Positions 42,751 through 51,012 of a stretch of DNA of 64,000 bases are shown piece after piece. The position numbers and the translations under genes are program-made. The DNA is taken from positions 248,001 through 312,000 of the forward strand of contig NZ_VITR01000001.1 of assembly GCF_007827955.1 (NCBI RefSeq), written 5' to 3'. The stretch is from Nitrospirillum pindoramense (GTDB lineage: Bacteria > Pseudomonadota > Alphaproteobacteria > Azospirillales > Azospirillaceae). Every line of letters starts with the position of its first letter. Position 1 is the stretch's first letter. The notes beneath the pieces were generated by a model. The model was not told the DNA's origin, did no database searches, and saw nothing but the letters and a program-made list of their open reading frames with translations.

Positions 42751-42781
42751 CCCCCTGAAACCCTGACACCGGTTCCGCCCC

Positions 42782-43075
42782 ATGCCCGCGCACATCGTTG
42801 CCACCATCCGTATCACCGATCCCGCCCGCTTCGCGCCGTACCTGAAGGGCATCGCCGGCCTGGCGGAGGCGCATGGCGGCGAATACCTGGTGCGGGCCAA
42901 GGTGGATGAGGTGGTGGAGGGTGCGGTGGACCCGGAGGAGCGGGTGGTGGTCATCCGGTTCCCCACGGTCGAGGCCGCGCGCGCCTACGTCCACTCCGAC
43001 ACCTATCGCGCGGCGGCGGCCTTGCGGCAGGGGGCGGGAACGGTGGAGACGCGCCTTTTGGCCGATCCGGCCTGA
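42782..43075 (+). CDS. DUF1330-family small protein
   Basis: 97 aa, ferredoxin-like dimeric alpha/beta-barrel type. The pattern [32 protein letters not shown] and [23 protein letters not shown] is the DUF1330 consensus. These small proteins have no established reaction; several occur beside degradation genes. It is 31 bases after the GH3 gene and 44 before the second LeuC-like gene in the same direction, so it is a member of the operon. Confidence 0.8.
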   Translation: MPAHIVATIRITDPARFAPYLKGIAGLAEAHGGEYLVRAKVDEVVEGAVDPEERVVVIRFPTVEAARAYVHSDTYRAAAALRQGAGTVETRLLADPA

Positions 43076-43119
43076 CAAGCCCCGATAGCGGGACCCTCTT
43101 TAGCAGGACCAAAGGTTCG

Positions 43120-44556
43120 ATGCCCCAGACGCTGTATGAGAAACTGTGGACCAGCCACGCCGTGGCCGAGCTGCCCGGCGGAGAAACGCTGCTGTATATC
43201 GACCGGCACCTGGTCCATGAGGTCAGCAGCCCGCAGGCGTTCGCGTCCCTGCGGGATGCCGGCCGCCGCCTGCGCCGGCCGGACACCCATCTGGCCGTGG
43301 CCGACCACGCCGTGCCCACCCGCGTGCGGGGCGGGGAGATCGAGGATCCGCTGGCGCGGGCCCAGGTCGCGGAGCTGGAGGACAACGCCCGCCGCTTCGA
43401 CGTGCCCTACCGGCCGCTGGACGGGGATCTGCAGGGCATCGTCCATGTCATCGGGCCGGAGCAAGGCTATACCTTGCCGGGAATGACGCTGGTGTGCGGC
43501 GACAGCCACACCACCACCCACGGTGCCTTTGGCGCCCTGGCCTTCGGCATCGGCGCCAGCGAGTGCGGCACGGTGATGGCGGCCCAATGCCTGAAGCAGC
43601 GGCGGGCGCGGACCCTGCGGGTGGACCTGGTCGGCCAGGCGCATCCGCTGGTCACGGCCAAGGACATCGCCCTGGCCGTCATCGCCCGCATCGGGGCCCT
43701 GGGCGCCAGCGGCCATGCGGTGGAATATGCCGGCCCGGCGGTCGAGGCCATGTCCATGGCCGCCCGCATGACCCTGTGCAACATGACCATCGAGGCTGGC
43801 GGCCGCGTCGGCCTGGTGGCGCCTGACGAGGTGACCTTCGCCTATTTGAAAGGGCGTCCCCTGGCGCCCAAGGGGCCCCGCTGGGACCAGGCGGTCGCCT
43901 ACTGGCGGGGCCTGCGCTCCGACCCGGACGCGGTGTTCGACCGGGTGGTGACGATGGACGTGTCCCACCTGGCGCCGCACGTCAGCTGGGGCACCAGCCC
44001 GGATGAGGCCGCCCCCATCACCGCGTCCATTCCCGAGCCGGCGACGCTGGGCGAGGACAGCGCCCGCCGCCACGCGGAAAAGGCGCTGGCCTATATGGAC
44101 CTGCGACCGGGCACGCCCCTGACCGACATTCCCATCCAGCGGGTATTCATCGGGTCCTGCACCAATGGCCGTATCGAGGATTTGCGCGCCGCCGCCGCTG
44201 TGGCGCGCGGACGCCGGGTGGCGTCCGGGGTGCGTGCCATCGTCGTGCCCGGTTCCACCGCCACCAAGCACCAGGCGGAGGCGGAGGGTCTGGACGCCGT
44301 GTTCCGGGCGGCGGGCTTCGAATGGCGCCACGCGGGGTGTTCCATGTGCGTCGCCATGAACGACGATCGCCTGGCCGCCGGTGAGCGCTGCGCCAGCACG
44401 TCCAACCGCAATTTCGAGGGGCGGCAGGGTCCCGGCGGCCGCACCCATCTGATGAGCCCGGCCATGGCCGCCGCCGCCGCCGTGACCGGCAAGCTGACGG
44501 ACGTGCGCGCGTTGACGGCGATGCCGGCGACGGGCCCCGTGGAGGAAATGCGATGA
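43120..44556 (+). CDS. LeuC-like large subunit of an aconitase-family hydratase (second pair)
   Basis: 478 aa. All three [4Fe-4S] cysteines are present, in [10 protein letters not shown] (about residue 347) and AGCSMCVA (about 407 and 410); [20 protein letters not shown] (about 126-145) and SWGTSPDE are conserved LeuC signatures. It differs from the first LeuC copy throughout (for example SHTTTHG against SHTCTQG), so the two are not recent duplicates. The stop overlaps the LeuD-like start (ATGA). With the LeuD-like partner it should hydrate a maleate-type double bond; maleate hydratase and dimethylmaleate hydratase belong to this family, and isopropylmalate isomerase is disfavoured by context. 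Confidence 0.9.
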   Translation: MPQTLYEKLWTSHAVAELPGGETLLYIDRHLVHEVSSPQAFASLRDAGRRLRRPDTHLAVADHAVPTRVRGGEIEDPLARAQVAELEDNARRFDVPYRPLDGDLQGIVHVIGPEQGYTLPGMTLVCGDSHTTTHGAFGALAFGIGASECGTVMAAQCLKQRRARTLRVDLVGQAHPLVTAKDIALAVIARIGALGASGHAVEYAGPAVEAMSMAARMTLCNMTIEAGGRVGLVAPDEVTFAYLKGRPLAPKGPRWDQAVAYWRGLRSDPDAVFDRVVTMDVSHLAPHVSWGTSPDEAAPITASIPEPATLGEDSARRHAEKALAYMDLRPGTPLTDIPIQRVFIGSCTNGRIEDLRAAAAVARGRRVASGVRAIVVPGSTATKHQAEAEGLDAVFRAAGFEWRHAGCSMCVAMNDDRLAAGERCASTSNRNFEGRQGPGGRTHLMSPAMAAAAAVTGKLTDVRALTAMPATGPVEEMR

Positions 44557-45179
44557 TCCAGCCCTTTGTCCGTGTGGCCGGGGCGGCCGCCGCGCTGCCG
44601 GAAGAGAATGTCGACACCGACATCATCTATCCCGCGCGCTTCCTGCTGATCACGGCCCGCCTGGGCCTGGGCCCCTACGCCTTCCATGACCGGCGCTTCC
44701 ATGCCGATGGCAGCGAGGTGGCGGACTTCGTCTTCAACCAGCCCGCCTGGCGGGAGGCGCCCATCCTGGTGGCGGGCGCGAACTTCGGGTCGGGGTCCAG
44801 CCGCGAACAGGCGGTGTGGGCCCTGCTGGGGCGCGGCATCCGCTGCGTCATCGCCCCCAGCTTCGGAGAGATTTTCCAGGCGAACTGCCACCGCAACGGC
44901 GTCCTGCCCATCACCCTGCCGCCCGAGCAGGTGGCGGCCTTGAGCGCTGACGCCGTTGAGGCCAGGGCGTTCGAGGTGGATCTGGAGGCGCAGGCGGTGA
45001 CGGTCGCGGGGAAGGCCCCGTTGCCGTTCACCATCGACCCGGAACGCCGGCGCGCCCTGCTGAACGGCTGGGACGAGACGGCGACCCTGCTGAACGCCCA
45101 CGGCGCCGACATTGAGACATTCGAGGGCCGCCACCGGCGGCTGCAGCCCTGGCTGTTTGACGCGGAGACCGACGCATGA
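44553..45179 (+). CDS. LeuD-like small subunit of an aconitase-family hydratase (second pair)
   Basis: 208 aa. Swivel-domain motifs [11 protein letters not shown] (about 20-30) and [21 protein letters not shown] (about 74-94), [19 protein letters not shown]. Overlaps both the upstream LeuC-like and the downstream amidohydrolase genes by 4 bases (ATGA), so the three are translated as a unit. The fixed order LeuC, LeuD, isochorismatase says the hydratase substrate is probably the acid that the amidohydrolase makes. Confidence 0.9.
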   Translation: MIQPFVRVAGAAAALPEENVDTDIIYPARFLLITARLGLGPYAFHDRRFHADGSEVADFVFNQPAWREAPILVAGANFGSGSSREQAVWALLGRGIRCVIAPSFGEIFQANCHRNGVLPITLPPEQVAALSADAVEARAFEVDLEAQAVTVAGKAPLPFTIDPERRRALLNGWDETATLLNAHGADIETFEGRHRRLQPWLFDAETDA

Positions 45180-45805
45180 CTGACGATTTGGCCGCAAATT
45201 ACGCCCGCGCCTACGGCACGCGGGTCGGGTTCGGGGCACGCCCCGCGCTGATCATGATCGACTTCTGCCAGGGCTATTTCGACCCCGCCTGCGATCTTTA
45301 CGCGGGCGTGGAGGATGCGCTGGCCTCTGCCCTGCGGGTGCGGGCCGCGGCGCGGGCGGTGGGGGTGCCGGTCATCCTGACCAACGTCGTGTATCACCCA
45401 ACCGCCATTGACGGTGGCCGCTTCTATGAGAAGGCCGCCCCGCTGCGCTACTTCCTGAAGGGCAATCCCATGGGGGGCTGGCCGGCCGGGCTGGTGCCGG
45501 AGGAAGACGAGCTGGTGGTCAGCAAGCAGTATCCCAGCGCCTTCTTCGGCACCTCCCTGGCCTCGACCCTGACGGCTTTGGGCGTGGACAGCGTCCTGCT
45601 GACCGGACTGACGACCAGCGGCTGCGTGCGCGCCACCTGTGTCGATGCCATGTCCCACGGCTTCCGCACGGCGGTGATCGCCGAGGCCTGCGGTGACCGC
45701 CACCAGGCCCCGCACGACGCCAACCTGTTCGACATGAACGCCAAGTACGCCGACGTTGTGGGGGAGGGCGACGCCCTCGCCTTCCTCGGCACGCTGATGC
45801 GCTGA
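45176..45805 (+). CDS. Isochorismatase-family cysteine amidohydrolase (second, maleamate amidase-like)
   Basis: 209 aa. Catalytic triad intact: Asp29 in MIDFCQGYF, Lys117 in VSKQYPSAFF and Cys150 in GLTTSGCVRAT. The stretches DFCQGYF and SKQYPSAFFGTSLASTL are those of the NicF maleamate amidohydrolase and N-carbamoylsarcosine amidase branch, not of nicotinamidases. It overlaps the LeuD-like gene by 4 bases and ends the operon; a hairpin follows. Release of ammonia from maleamate or a methylated half-amide to give the substrate of the LeuCD-like hydratase is the best inference. Confidence 0.88.
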   Translation: MTDDLAANYARAYGTRVGFGARPALIMIDFCQGYFDPACDLYAGVEDALASALRVRAAARAVGVPVILTNVVYHPTAIDGGRFYEKAAPLRYFLKGNPMGGWPAGLVPEEDELVVSKQYPSAFFGTSLASTLTALGVDSVLLTGLTTSGCVRATCVDAMSHGFRTAVIAEACGDRHQAPHDANLFDMNAKYADVVGEGDALAFLGTLMR

Positions 45806-45811
45806 CGAAAA

Positions 45812-45845
45812 AACGCCGCCTGGGGGGCGACCCCCGGGCGGCGTT
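45812..45845 (-). terminator. Intrinsic terminator between converging operons
   Basis: AACGCCGCC (45812-45820), sixteen-base loop that is itself self-complementary, GGCGGCGTT (45837-45845). The A-run at its left (CGAAAAAACG) gives a T-run for leftward transcripts ending after the esterase gene; it may also stop the rightward operon. Confidence 0.75.
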
Positions 45846-45867
45846 GGCCCCGTTACACCAGCCCGCC

Positions 45868-47043
45868 TCAGCGGAACAGGCGCGGGGTGAAATCTTCCAG
45901 GTAGGCCCGCCAGTTGATCCAGGTGTGGCCCCCGGCGCTTTCATTGTAGACGTACTTGATCCCGTACTGATCCAGCACCTTGCGCGTGGGCGCCACGCCG
46001 CTGAAGACGGGGTCGCTCTTGCCCACGGCGTAGTAGACCAGGCCAGACGTCTTGGCCCGCGCCTTCAGCTTGGTATCGTTGGCCGCCAGGTAGCGCGCCA
46101 CCTGGTCGTCCCCGAACAGGCCGATGCTGAACACGCCGATGGATCCGAAAATCTCCGGATGGGGCAGCCCGAACTGGATGGTGTGGGCGCCGCCCATGGA
46201 CAGGCCGGCCATGGCCCGCGCCTCCGGCTTGGCCACCGTGCGGAAATGCGCGTCGACATAGGGCACCAGATCCTTGAGCAGGTCCGCGCCGAAGTCGGTG
46301 TTCTCCATTCCCTGGACGCCCTCCCGCATGGGCGTATGGCCCTGCGGCATCACCACGATCATCGGCTTCACCTTGCCGGCCGCGATCAGGTTGTCGAGGA
46401 TCAGGTTGGCGTTGCCCTTGGCCGTCCAGGCGTCGTCGCTGTCGCTGTAGCCATGGACCAGGTACAGGACGGGGTAACGCTCCTTGCCACCCGCCTCATA
46501 GCCCGGCGGGGTGTAGACATGGGCGCGGCGGCGCAGGCCCAGGCTGGACGATTGATAGTCCAGGACCGACACCAGGCCGTGGGCCACGTCGGCCTTGTAC
46601 AGCTGGTTGGCCACGTCGGGCCCGGCGATCTCGAAGACGGACTGCGGACCGCCGAAGCCTTCGGCGAAGCGCACGCCTTGCGGATCGGCGACCCGCAGGC
46701 CATCGACCTTGAACGCGTAGGTGTAGACGCCCGGCGCCACCGGTGCCGACGTCGTCGCCGACCAGTAGCCTTGCTCATCCTGGGCCATGGTCAGGCCGGG
46801 CGGCGTGCCGTCCAGGCCGGTGGGCACGCCGTTCACCTCGCCGGCGAAGACGCGCGCCTCGCGCACTCCCGTGGCGCACAGGCGGAAGGTGACACGCCCG
46901 TCGGCCTGCGGTTCCACCGACGGGTAGAACAGCGGCGGCTGCATGAAGGACCGTTCCTCGCACGCTGGCAGCGCGGCTGCGGCCGCGCCAGCGGAAATGG
47001 AAAGCAATAGGGAATAAGTGATAAACGGAATAACTCGACGCAT
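45868..47043 (-). CDS. Secreted esterase with N-terminal E-set/CBM48-like domain (feruloyl esterase-like)
   Basis: 391 aa with a signal peptide (MRRVIPFITYSLLLSISAGAAAA). After it an immunoglobulin-like domain of the glycogen-binding/E-set type (about residues 35-130, VTFRLCATGVREARVFAG, YTYAFKVDG), then an esterase D/feruloyl-esterase fold: YLVHGYSD, nucleophile Ser in AGLSMGG, and the catalytic His in GGHTWINWR near the end. It cleaves esters outside the cytoplasm, possibly of hydroxycinnamic acids on sugars. ATG 47043 has GGAG five bases upstream; ATG 47046 is directly adjacent. Placed 93 bases downstream of the third receptor, with which it may be co-transcribed. Confidence 0.88.
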   Translation of the reverse strand: MRRVIPFITYSLLLSISAGAAAAALPACEERSFMQPPLFYPSVEPQADGRVTFRLCATGVREARVFAGEVNGVPTGLDGTPPGLTMAQDEQGYWSATTSAPVAPGVYTYAFKVDGLRVADPQGVRFAEGFGGPQSVFEIAGPDVANQLYKADVAHGLVSVLDYQSSSLGLRRRAHVYTPPGYEAGGKERYPVLYLVHGYSDSDDAWTAKGNANLILDNLIAAGKVKPMIVVMPQGHTPMREGVQGMENTDFGADLLKDLVPYVDAHFRTVAKPEARAMAGLSMGGAHTIQFGLPHPEIFGSIGVFSIGLFGDDQVARYLAANDTKLKARAKTSGLVYYAVGKSDPVFSGVAPTRKVLDQYGIKYVYNESAGGHTWINWRAYLEDFTPRLFR

Positions 47044-47136
47044 CATCGCTCCGTCATTCGATAAGAGCCATAGGTGAAAAAGTCGCCAAGAAAAAAGGCG
47101 CACGCGGGTGGTCCGCATGCGCCCCTTACAGCTTGA

Positions 47137-49626
47137 TCAGAACTTGTATTTCATCTGCAGGCCCAGGGTCCGGCGCTCACGCAGGCCGACCTGGATCGTG
47201 GAGTAGTTGTAGTTGGTCGAGCCGGGGCTGAACAGGATGTTGTCGGAGGCCGACACATAGCTGGTGTTGTCGAACAGGTTGTTCACGAAGAAGTCGACCG
47301 ACACCGGGCCCTTGGTGATGCCCGTGCGGAAGTTGACGACGTGCGCGTCCTCGGTCTTCAGGATGTTGGCGACGTCGGTCCAGAAGCCGGACTTGTAGAT
47401 ATAGTCCACGCGGCTGAACCAGGTGGCGTCGCCCCAGCTTTTCAGGCTGCCGTTGAACATGACGCCCGTGGTGGCGGAGTATTTGGAGGTCAGGGGCAAT
47501 TGCTTGCCCTTGAAGTTGGTGATGCCGCTGTAGTTGGTGACCAGGGGTGCCTTGTACTCTTGCACGTCCGTATCGGTGTAGGCGCCGCCGGCGTTGAAGG
47601 TGATCATGTGGTTCAGGCGGTAATTGGCCTGCAACTCCAAGCCCTTCATGTCGGTGCTGCCGGCGTTGATGGTGCCGAACACGCTGCCGAAGCCGCCGCC
47701 GTTGAGAACGAAGGTCTGGATGACCTGGTTCAACTGGTCGCGCCACTGGGAATAATAGCCGGCGGCGGTGAAGTTCATGGCACCTTCCAGCGCCTTGCCC
47801 TTGATGCCCAGTTCATAGGTCGTGACCTTTTCCGGCTTCACGAACAGGTCGATGCCCAGGCTCTTGGCGACGGCCGCCGTCTGACCGGAATAGCTGGCGA
47901 CCACGGTGTTCAGCGCCGCGGTGTTCACACCCTTGGCCACCGAGGCATAGGTCATCAGGTCGTCGGTCCATTGGTACTGGACGATGAAGCGCGGCAGGAA
48001 GTTATTGAAGTCGCGGCTGCCCAGCAGGGAGCCGGCCTTGTAGGTGCCGGCCGGCAGGAACGTGCTGTCGGTGATGGTCTGGTTCCCGGTGGAGGCGATG
48101 TAAGAATACAGCTTGTCCACCTGATAGCGGCCTTCGGCGCTGACCGTCAGCTTGCTGGTGATGTCGTAGGTCAGGCCGAAGAAACCGCTCAACGTCTCCG
48201 TCTCGGACTTGCCGGACGGCGTGACGCGGTTGTTGGCGATGATGGTGTCCAGGGAGTCGGTGGTGCGCAGGGACGTGCTGTCCAGGTAGCTGAAGCCGGC
48301 GACGCCGCGGAAAGCCCCGCCGTTGTCATAGCTGAGACGCACTTCCTGCGACCAGTCCTCGGTCACGCTCTCAACCAGGTAGGCGGAGCTGTAGGTGCTG
48401 CGCTGGCCGTTGGTGGTGGTGTAGGTGGGGTTGGCGATGCCGGAGCCGTCATAGTTGATGATGTCGGAAACCGAACTCCACTGCTCATGATTGTAGCCGG
48501 TCAGCGAGCTGACGGTGAAACCGGTGTCCGGAATTTCGTAATCGACCGTCAGGTGGCCATGCTTGTAATCGCGGACCAGGCCGTATTTCTGCGCGGCGTC
48601 GCCGGGGCTGATGATGCGGTTGGTGGACACCGCCAGGGCCTTGCGCACATAGGCGTCGGTGATGGTGTTGGCGGCGGGCGAGCCCGAGGGCAGCGACGGG
48701 GTGGTGCCGCAGATGAAGGGGCTGCCGTTGACCGTGCAGTTGCTGAGGTTGGGGACCACGATGTTACCGCTGGAGTCCTTCACCTGGCGCGCACTCAGCA
48801 GACCCATGGCGGCCGGGCCGTCATCGTCGTGCGAGATCAGGCCGAAGGCCTTGATCGACAGGTTTTCCGTCGGCTTCACGGTCAGCAGCGCGTTGCCGCT
48901 GGTGGATGACTGGTCACCCAGGGTCTGGCTCGGGTTGGCGGCGTTCTTGTAGGAACCGTCCTTGGAATAATGGTCGGCGCCGATGCGGAATCCCACTTTG
49001 TCATCGACGATGGGGCCGTCCACTTCCGCCTGAAGGCGGCGGTTGTTGCGCGTGCCCACCATGGCGGTGACGCTGCCGCCATAGTCGTTGCCCGGCAGCT
49101 TGTTCACCACGTTCAGGGCGCCGGCGAAGGCATTGCGGCCGAAATAGGCGGACTGCGGACCCCGCAGCAGTTCGACGCGCTCGGGGTTCGACACGCTCAT
49201 CACCGCGGTGGCCGACGACACGGGCACGCCATCGATGAAGGTGGCGACCGGCGTGGTGTCGGTGGTGGCCGGGGTGAAGCCGCGCAGGATGATCTGCTGG
49301 AACGACCGGTCGGACCGGCCGGAGAAGTTGTTGTTGATGTTCAGGCCGGGCGTCTGGTCCGCCAGGTTGTTCAGGGAGACGATGCCCTTCTGGTCGATTT
49401 CGGCGCCGGTGACGGCGGCCACCGAGACGGGGGTCTTCAGGATGTCTTCCTCGCGCTTCCGCGCGGTGACGACAATCTCATCCAGCTCCATCGCGTCATC
49501 TTTATTCTTCTTGTCGCTTGGCGCTTCGACGGCGACGGCCGACGTGGCCGCCATGATCACCCCGATCGCGGCCAGCAGCGGAATCCGAGAGACCCCCCAA
49601 ATACCCTCAATCCTCAAGACAGACAT
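47137..49626 (-). CDS. TonB-dependent outer-membrane receptor (third of three)
   Basis: 829 aa. Signal peptide up to AVAVEAPS, then LDEIVVTARKREE, the plug motif VELLRGPQSAYFGRNAFAGALNV, and a barrel that ends in QMKYKF. GGGAGAAGAAG directly precedes ATG 49626, which fixes the start. It lies downstream of a G-x-H-T-G hydrolase gene on the same strand and upstream of the secreted esterase. The receptor family (ARKREEDI type) is that of proteobacterial receptors for plant polyphenols, oligosaccharides and other organics. I see no copy of the shared operator in its own 400-base upstream region. Confidence 0.93.
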   Translation of the reverse strand: MSVLRIEGIWGVSRIPLLAAIGVIMAATSAVAVEAPSDKKNKDDAMELDEIVVTARKREEDILKTPVSVAAVTGAEIDQKGIVSLNNLADQTPGLNINNNFSGRSDRSFQQIILRGFTPATTDTTPVATFIDGVPVSSATAVMSVSNPERVELLRGPQSAYFGRNAFAGALNVVNKLPGNDYGGSVTAMVGTRNNRRLQAEVDGPIVDDKVGFRIGADHYSKDGSYKNAANPSQTLGDQSSTSGNALLTVKPTENLSIKAFGLISHDDDGPAAMGLLSARQVKDSSGNIVVPNLSNCTVNGSPFICGTTPSLPSGSPAANTITDAYVRKALAVSTNRIISPGDAAQKYGLVRDYKHGHLTVDYEIPDTGFTVSSLTGYNHEQWSSVSDIINYDGSGIANPTYTTTNGQRSTYSSAYLVESVTEDWSQEVRLSYDNGGAFRGVAGFSYLDSTSLRTTDSLDTIIANNRVTPSGKSETETLSGFFGLTYDITSKLTVSAEGRYQVDKLYSYIASTGNQTITDSTFLPAGTYKAGSLLGSRDFNNFLPRFIVQYQWTDDLMTYASVAKGVNTAALNTVVASYSGQTAAVAKSLGIDLFVKPEKVTTYELGIKGKALEGAMNFTAAGYYSQWRDQLNQVIQTFVLNGGGFGSVFGTINAGSTDMKGLELQANYRLNHMITFNAGGAYTDTDVQEYKAPLVTNYSGITNFKGKQLPLTSKYSATTGVMFNGSLKSWGDATWFSRVDYIYKSGFWTDVANILKTEDAHVVNFRTGITKGPVSVDFFVNNLFDNTSYVSASDNILFSPGSTNYNYSTIQVGLRERRTLGLQMKYKF

Positions 49627-50027
49627 CTTCTTCTCCCAGATTTGGCCTCGTCATTGCGAGTGCCGGCTTCCCCAGTGTGATTGCCGCCCCTTGCAAGAAG
49701 GTGCGGACAGCCCCCCAGTCCCGTCCAAGATCACGGGGCCACATCGAAGGGCTGATTGACTTTGTTTTTTGAATGATTGGGTTTGGCGCGGAACGTCTCA
49801 AGCGAAGCTCTCCGGCTGTCCATTAGGTGGGCAGACCTGGGTCCGATCGCGGTCGCGCAAGCTGATTCGGGGGAGGGCCAAAGGCCTTCCGCTCTACAGT
49901 TTTACTGTGTATTTCCAAGTTTTATTTTGAATAAAGTGAGTTTATGGCCCTTTGGCAGGGGGTTTTTGTCGGTTATTCATGTCTGTGGCCGTGAAAGGAT
50001 TCCGGTTCGTAAATTTTCCACGAACCA
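49627..50027. other. 401-base intergenic region upstream of the third receptor
   Basis: No credible gene. It is more AT-rich than its surroundings, notably around 49900-49940 (TTTTACTGTG, TTTATTTTGAATAAAG), and would hold the receptor promoter. No match to GRYATA-N4-TATRYC found by eye. Confidence 0.5.
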
Positions 50028-50930
50028 TTACCGTGGGGCGAAGGCCCCCGGCCTCTCGGGATAGCGCGGGCCCAGCGCGGATGCCGGGGGCTTTACGCCA
50101 TCGTTGGGAGCGGGCATGCCGTCGCCGGCGTTGAGAAAGGCGCGCAACAGTCCGGCGGCGTCGGCCGTGTGCTGATCCAGGAACCCGTGCCCCCAGCCTG
50201 GCACCTCCAAAATGCGGCTGCTGGGGGCCAGGCCCTCTGCCCGTCGGGTGTAGAGATCCAGGTCGTCGCCCGTGTTCAGGATCAGGAAGGGTTGCTGAAC
50301 CAAGGGCATGCGGCCGCCCAGGTCATAGGCGAAGGCGGCGCTGTGTCCCCATTCCCCCTTGCGTCCGGCGATCAGCGCCTCGGGGAATGCTTCCGCCACA
50401 TGCTCCAGTGTCACGCCCGGCCGCAGGTGGTGGTAAAGGAAGCTCTTCCACCGGGCTAGCACGTGGCTGCCGTCCGCCGTGACGCTCAGCCCGTGGTAAT
50501 AAGTCTCGAACTGCCGCCTGTCCTCATCGGTGAAAACCGGTGCCGACACCGTCACCAGGCGCCGCACCCGCGTGGGCGACAGCAGCGCCATCTCCACGCC
50601 GATCATGGCGCCGGTGTGATAACCGAAGACATCCACCGGCGTGGTGACGCCCAGGGCCGTCAGGCCCGCGTCCAGGAAACGGGCATAGTCGGCGATGCTG
50701 GGGGGCGCGTCCGGCGGGTCCGATTGGCCGAAGCCGGGCGTGTCGAAGGCGATGGCGTGCCGGTCGTCCCCCAGGTCGCCCAACAGGGCCTGGAAGGTTC
50801 GGCTGGACATGGGACTCATATGGATGCACAGCAGCGGCGCGTGCTTGCCCTGGTCATCCTGTGGCTTGGCCTGCCGCACATGCATCTGCCCACAGGGCCC
50901 GTCCACATATGCGCGCCGTACCAAAGCCAT
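50028..50930 (-). CDS. Alpha/beta hydrolase-fold protein with G-Y-H-T-G in place of G-x-S-x-G
   Basis: 300 aa, no signal peptide. H-M-S-P-M-S at the oxyanion-loop position (about residue 37-42) and G-Y-H-T-G (about 104-108) at the nucleophile elbow. Unlike the relatives at 5058 and 10262 it still has a histidine in the usual place near the C-terminus (GWGHGFL). AGGGGGA upstream of ATG 50930 supports the start, and operator F lies 33 bases upstream. It is the third member of this subgroup in the window and the third to lie next to a TonB-dependent receptor. Confidence 0.78.
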   Translation of the reverse strand: MALVRRAYVDGPCGQMHVRQAKPQDDQGKHAPLLCIHMSPMSSRTFQALLGDLGDDRHAIAFDTPGFGQSDPPDAPPSIADYARFLDAGLTALGVTTPVDVFGYHTGAMIGVEMALLSPTRVRRLVTVSAPVFTDEDRRQFETYYHGLSVTADGSHVLARWKSFLYHHLRPGVTLEHVAEAFPEALIAGRKGEWGHSAAFAYDLGGRMPLVQQPFLILNTGDDLDLYTRRAEGLAPSSRILEVPGWGHGFLDQHTADAAGLLRAFLNAGDGMPAPNDGVKPPASALGPRYPERPGAFAPR

Positions 50931-50962
50931 CGCCCATCCCCCTGATTTCTCGCAATTTAAAA

Positions 50963-50978
50963 AGTATATCTATATATC
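50963..50978. promoter_or_regulatory. Inverted-repeat operator F upstream of the third G-x-H-T-G hydrolase
   Basis: AGTATA-TCTA-TATATC, one mismatch from GRYATA-N4-TATRYC. Leftward promoter candidate TTGATA (50980-50975), 15 bases, TAAATT (50959-50954). It is the right-hand limit of the sites I can find. Confidence 0.55.
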
Positions 50979-51012
50979 AATCTCGACATTGTCCAGCACC
51001 CTGCTTCAAGGG

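Noticed and set aside
30381-45179. Leucine biosynthesis leuCD genes
   Set aside because: Two LeuCD pairs occur without leuA or leuB, and both sit in operons with lyases, a CoA-transferase and amidohydrolases; catabolic hydratases fit better.
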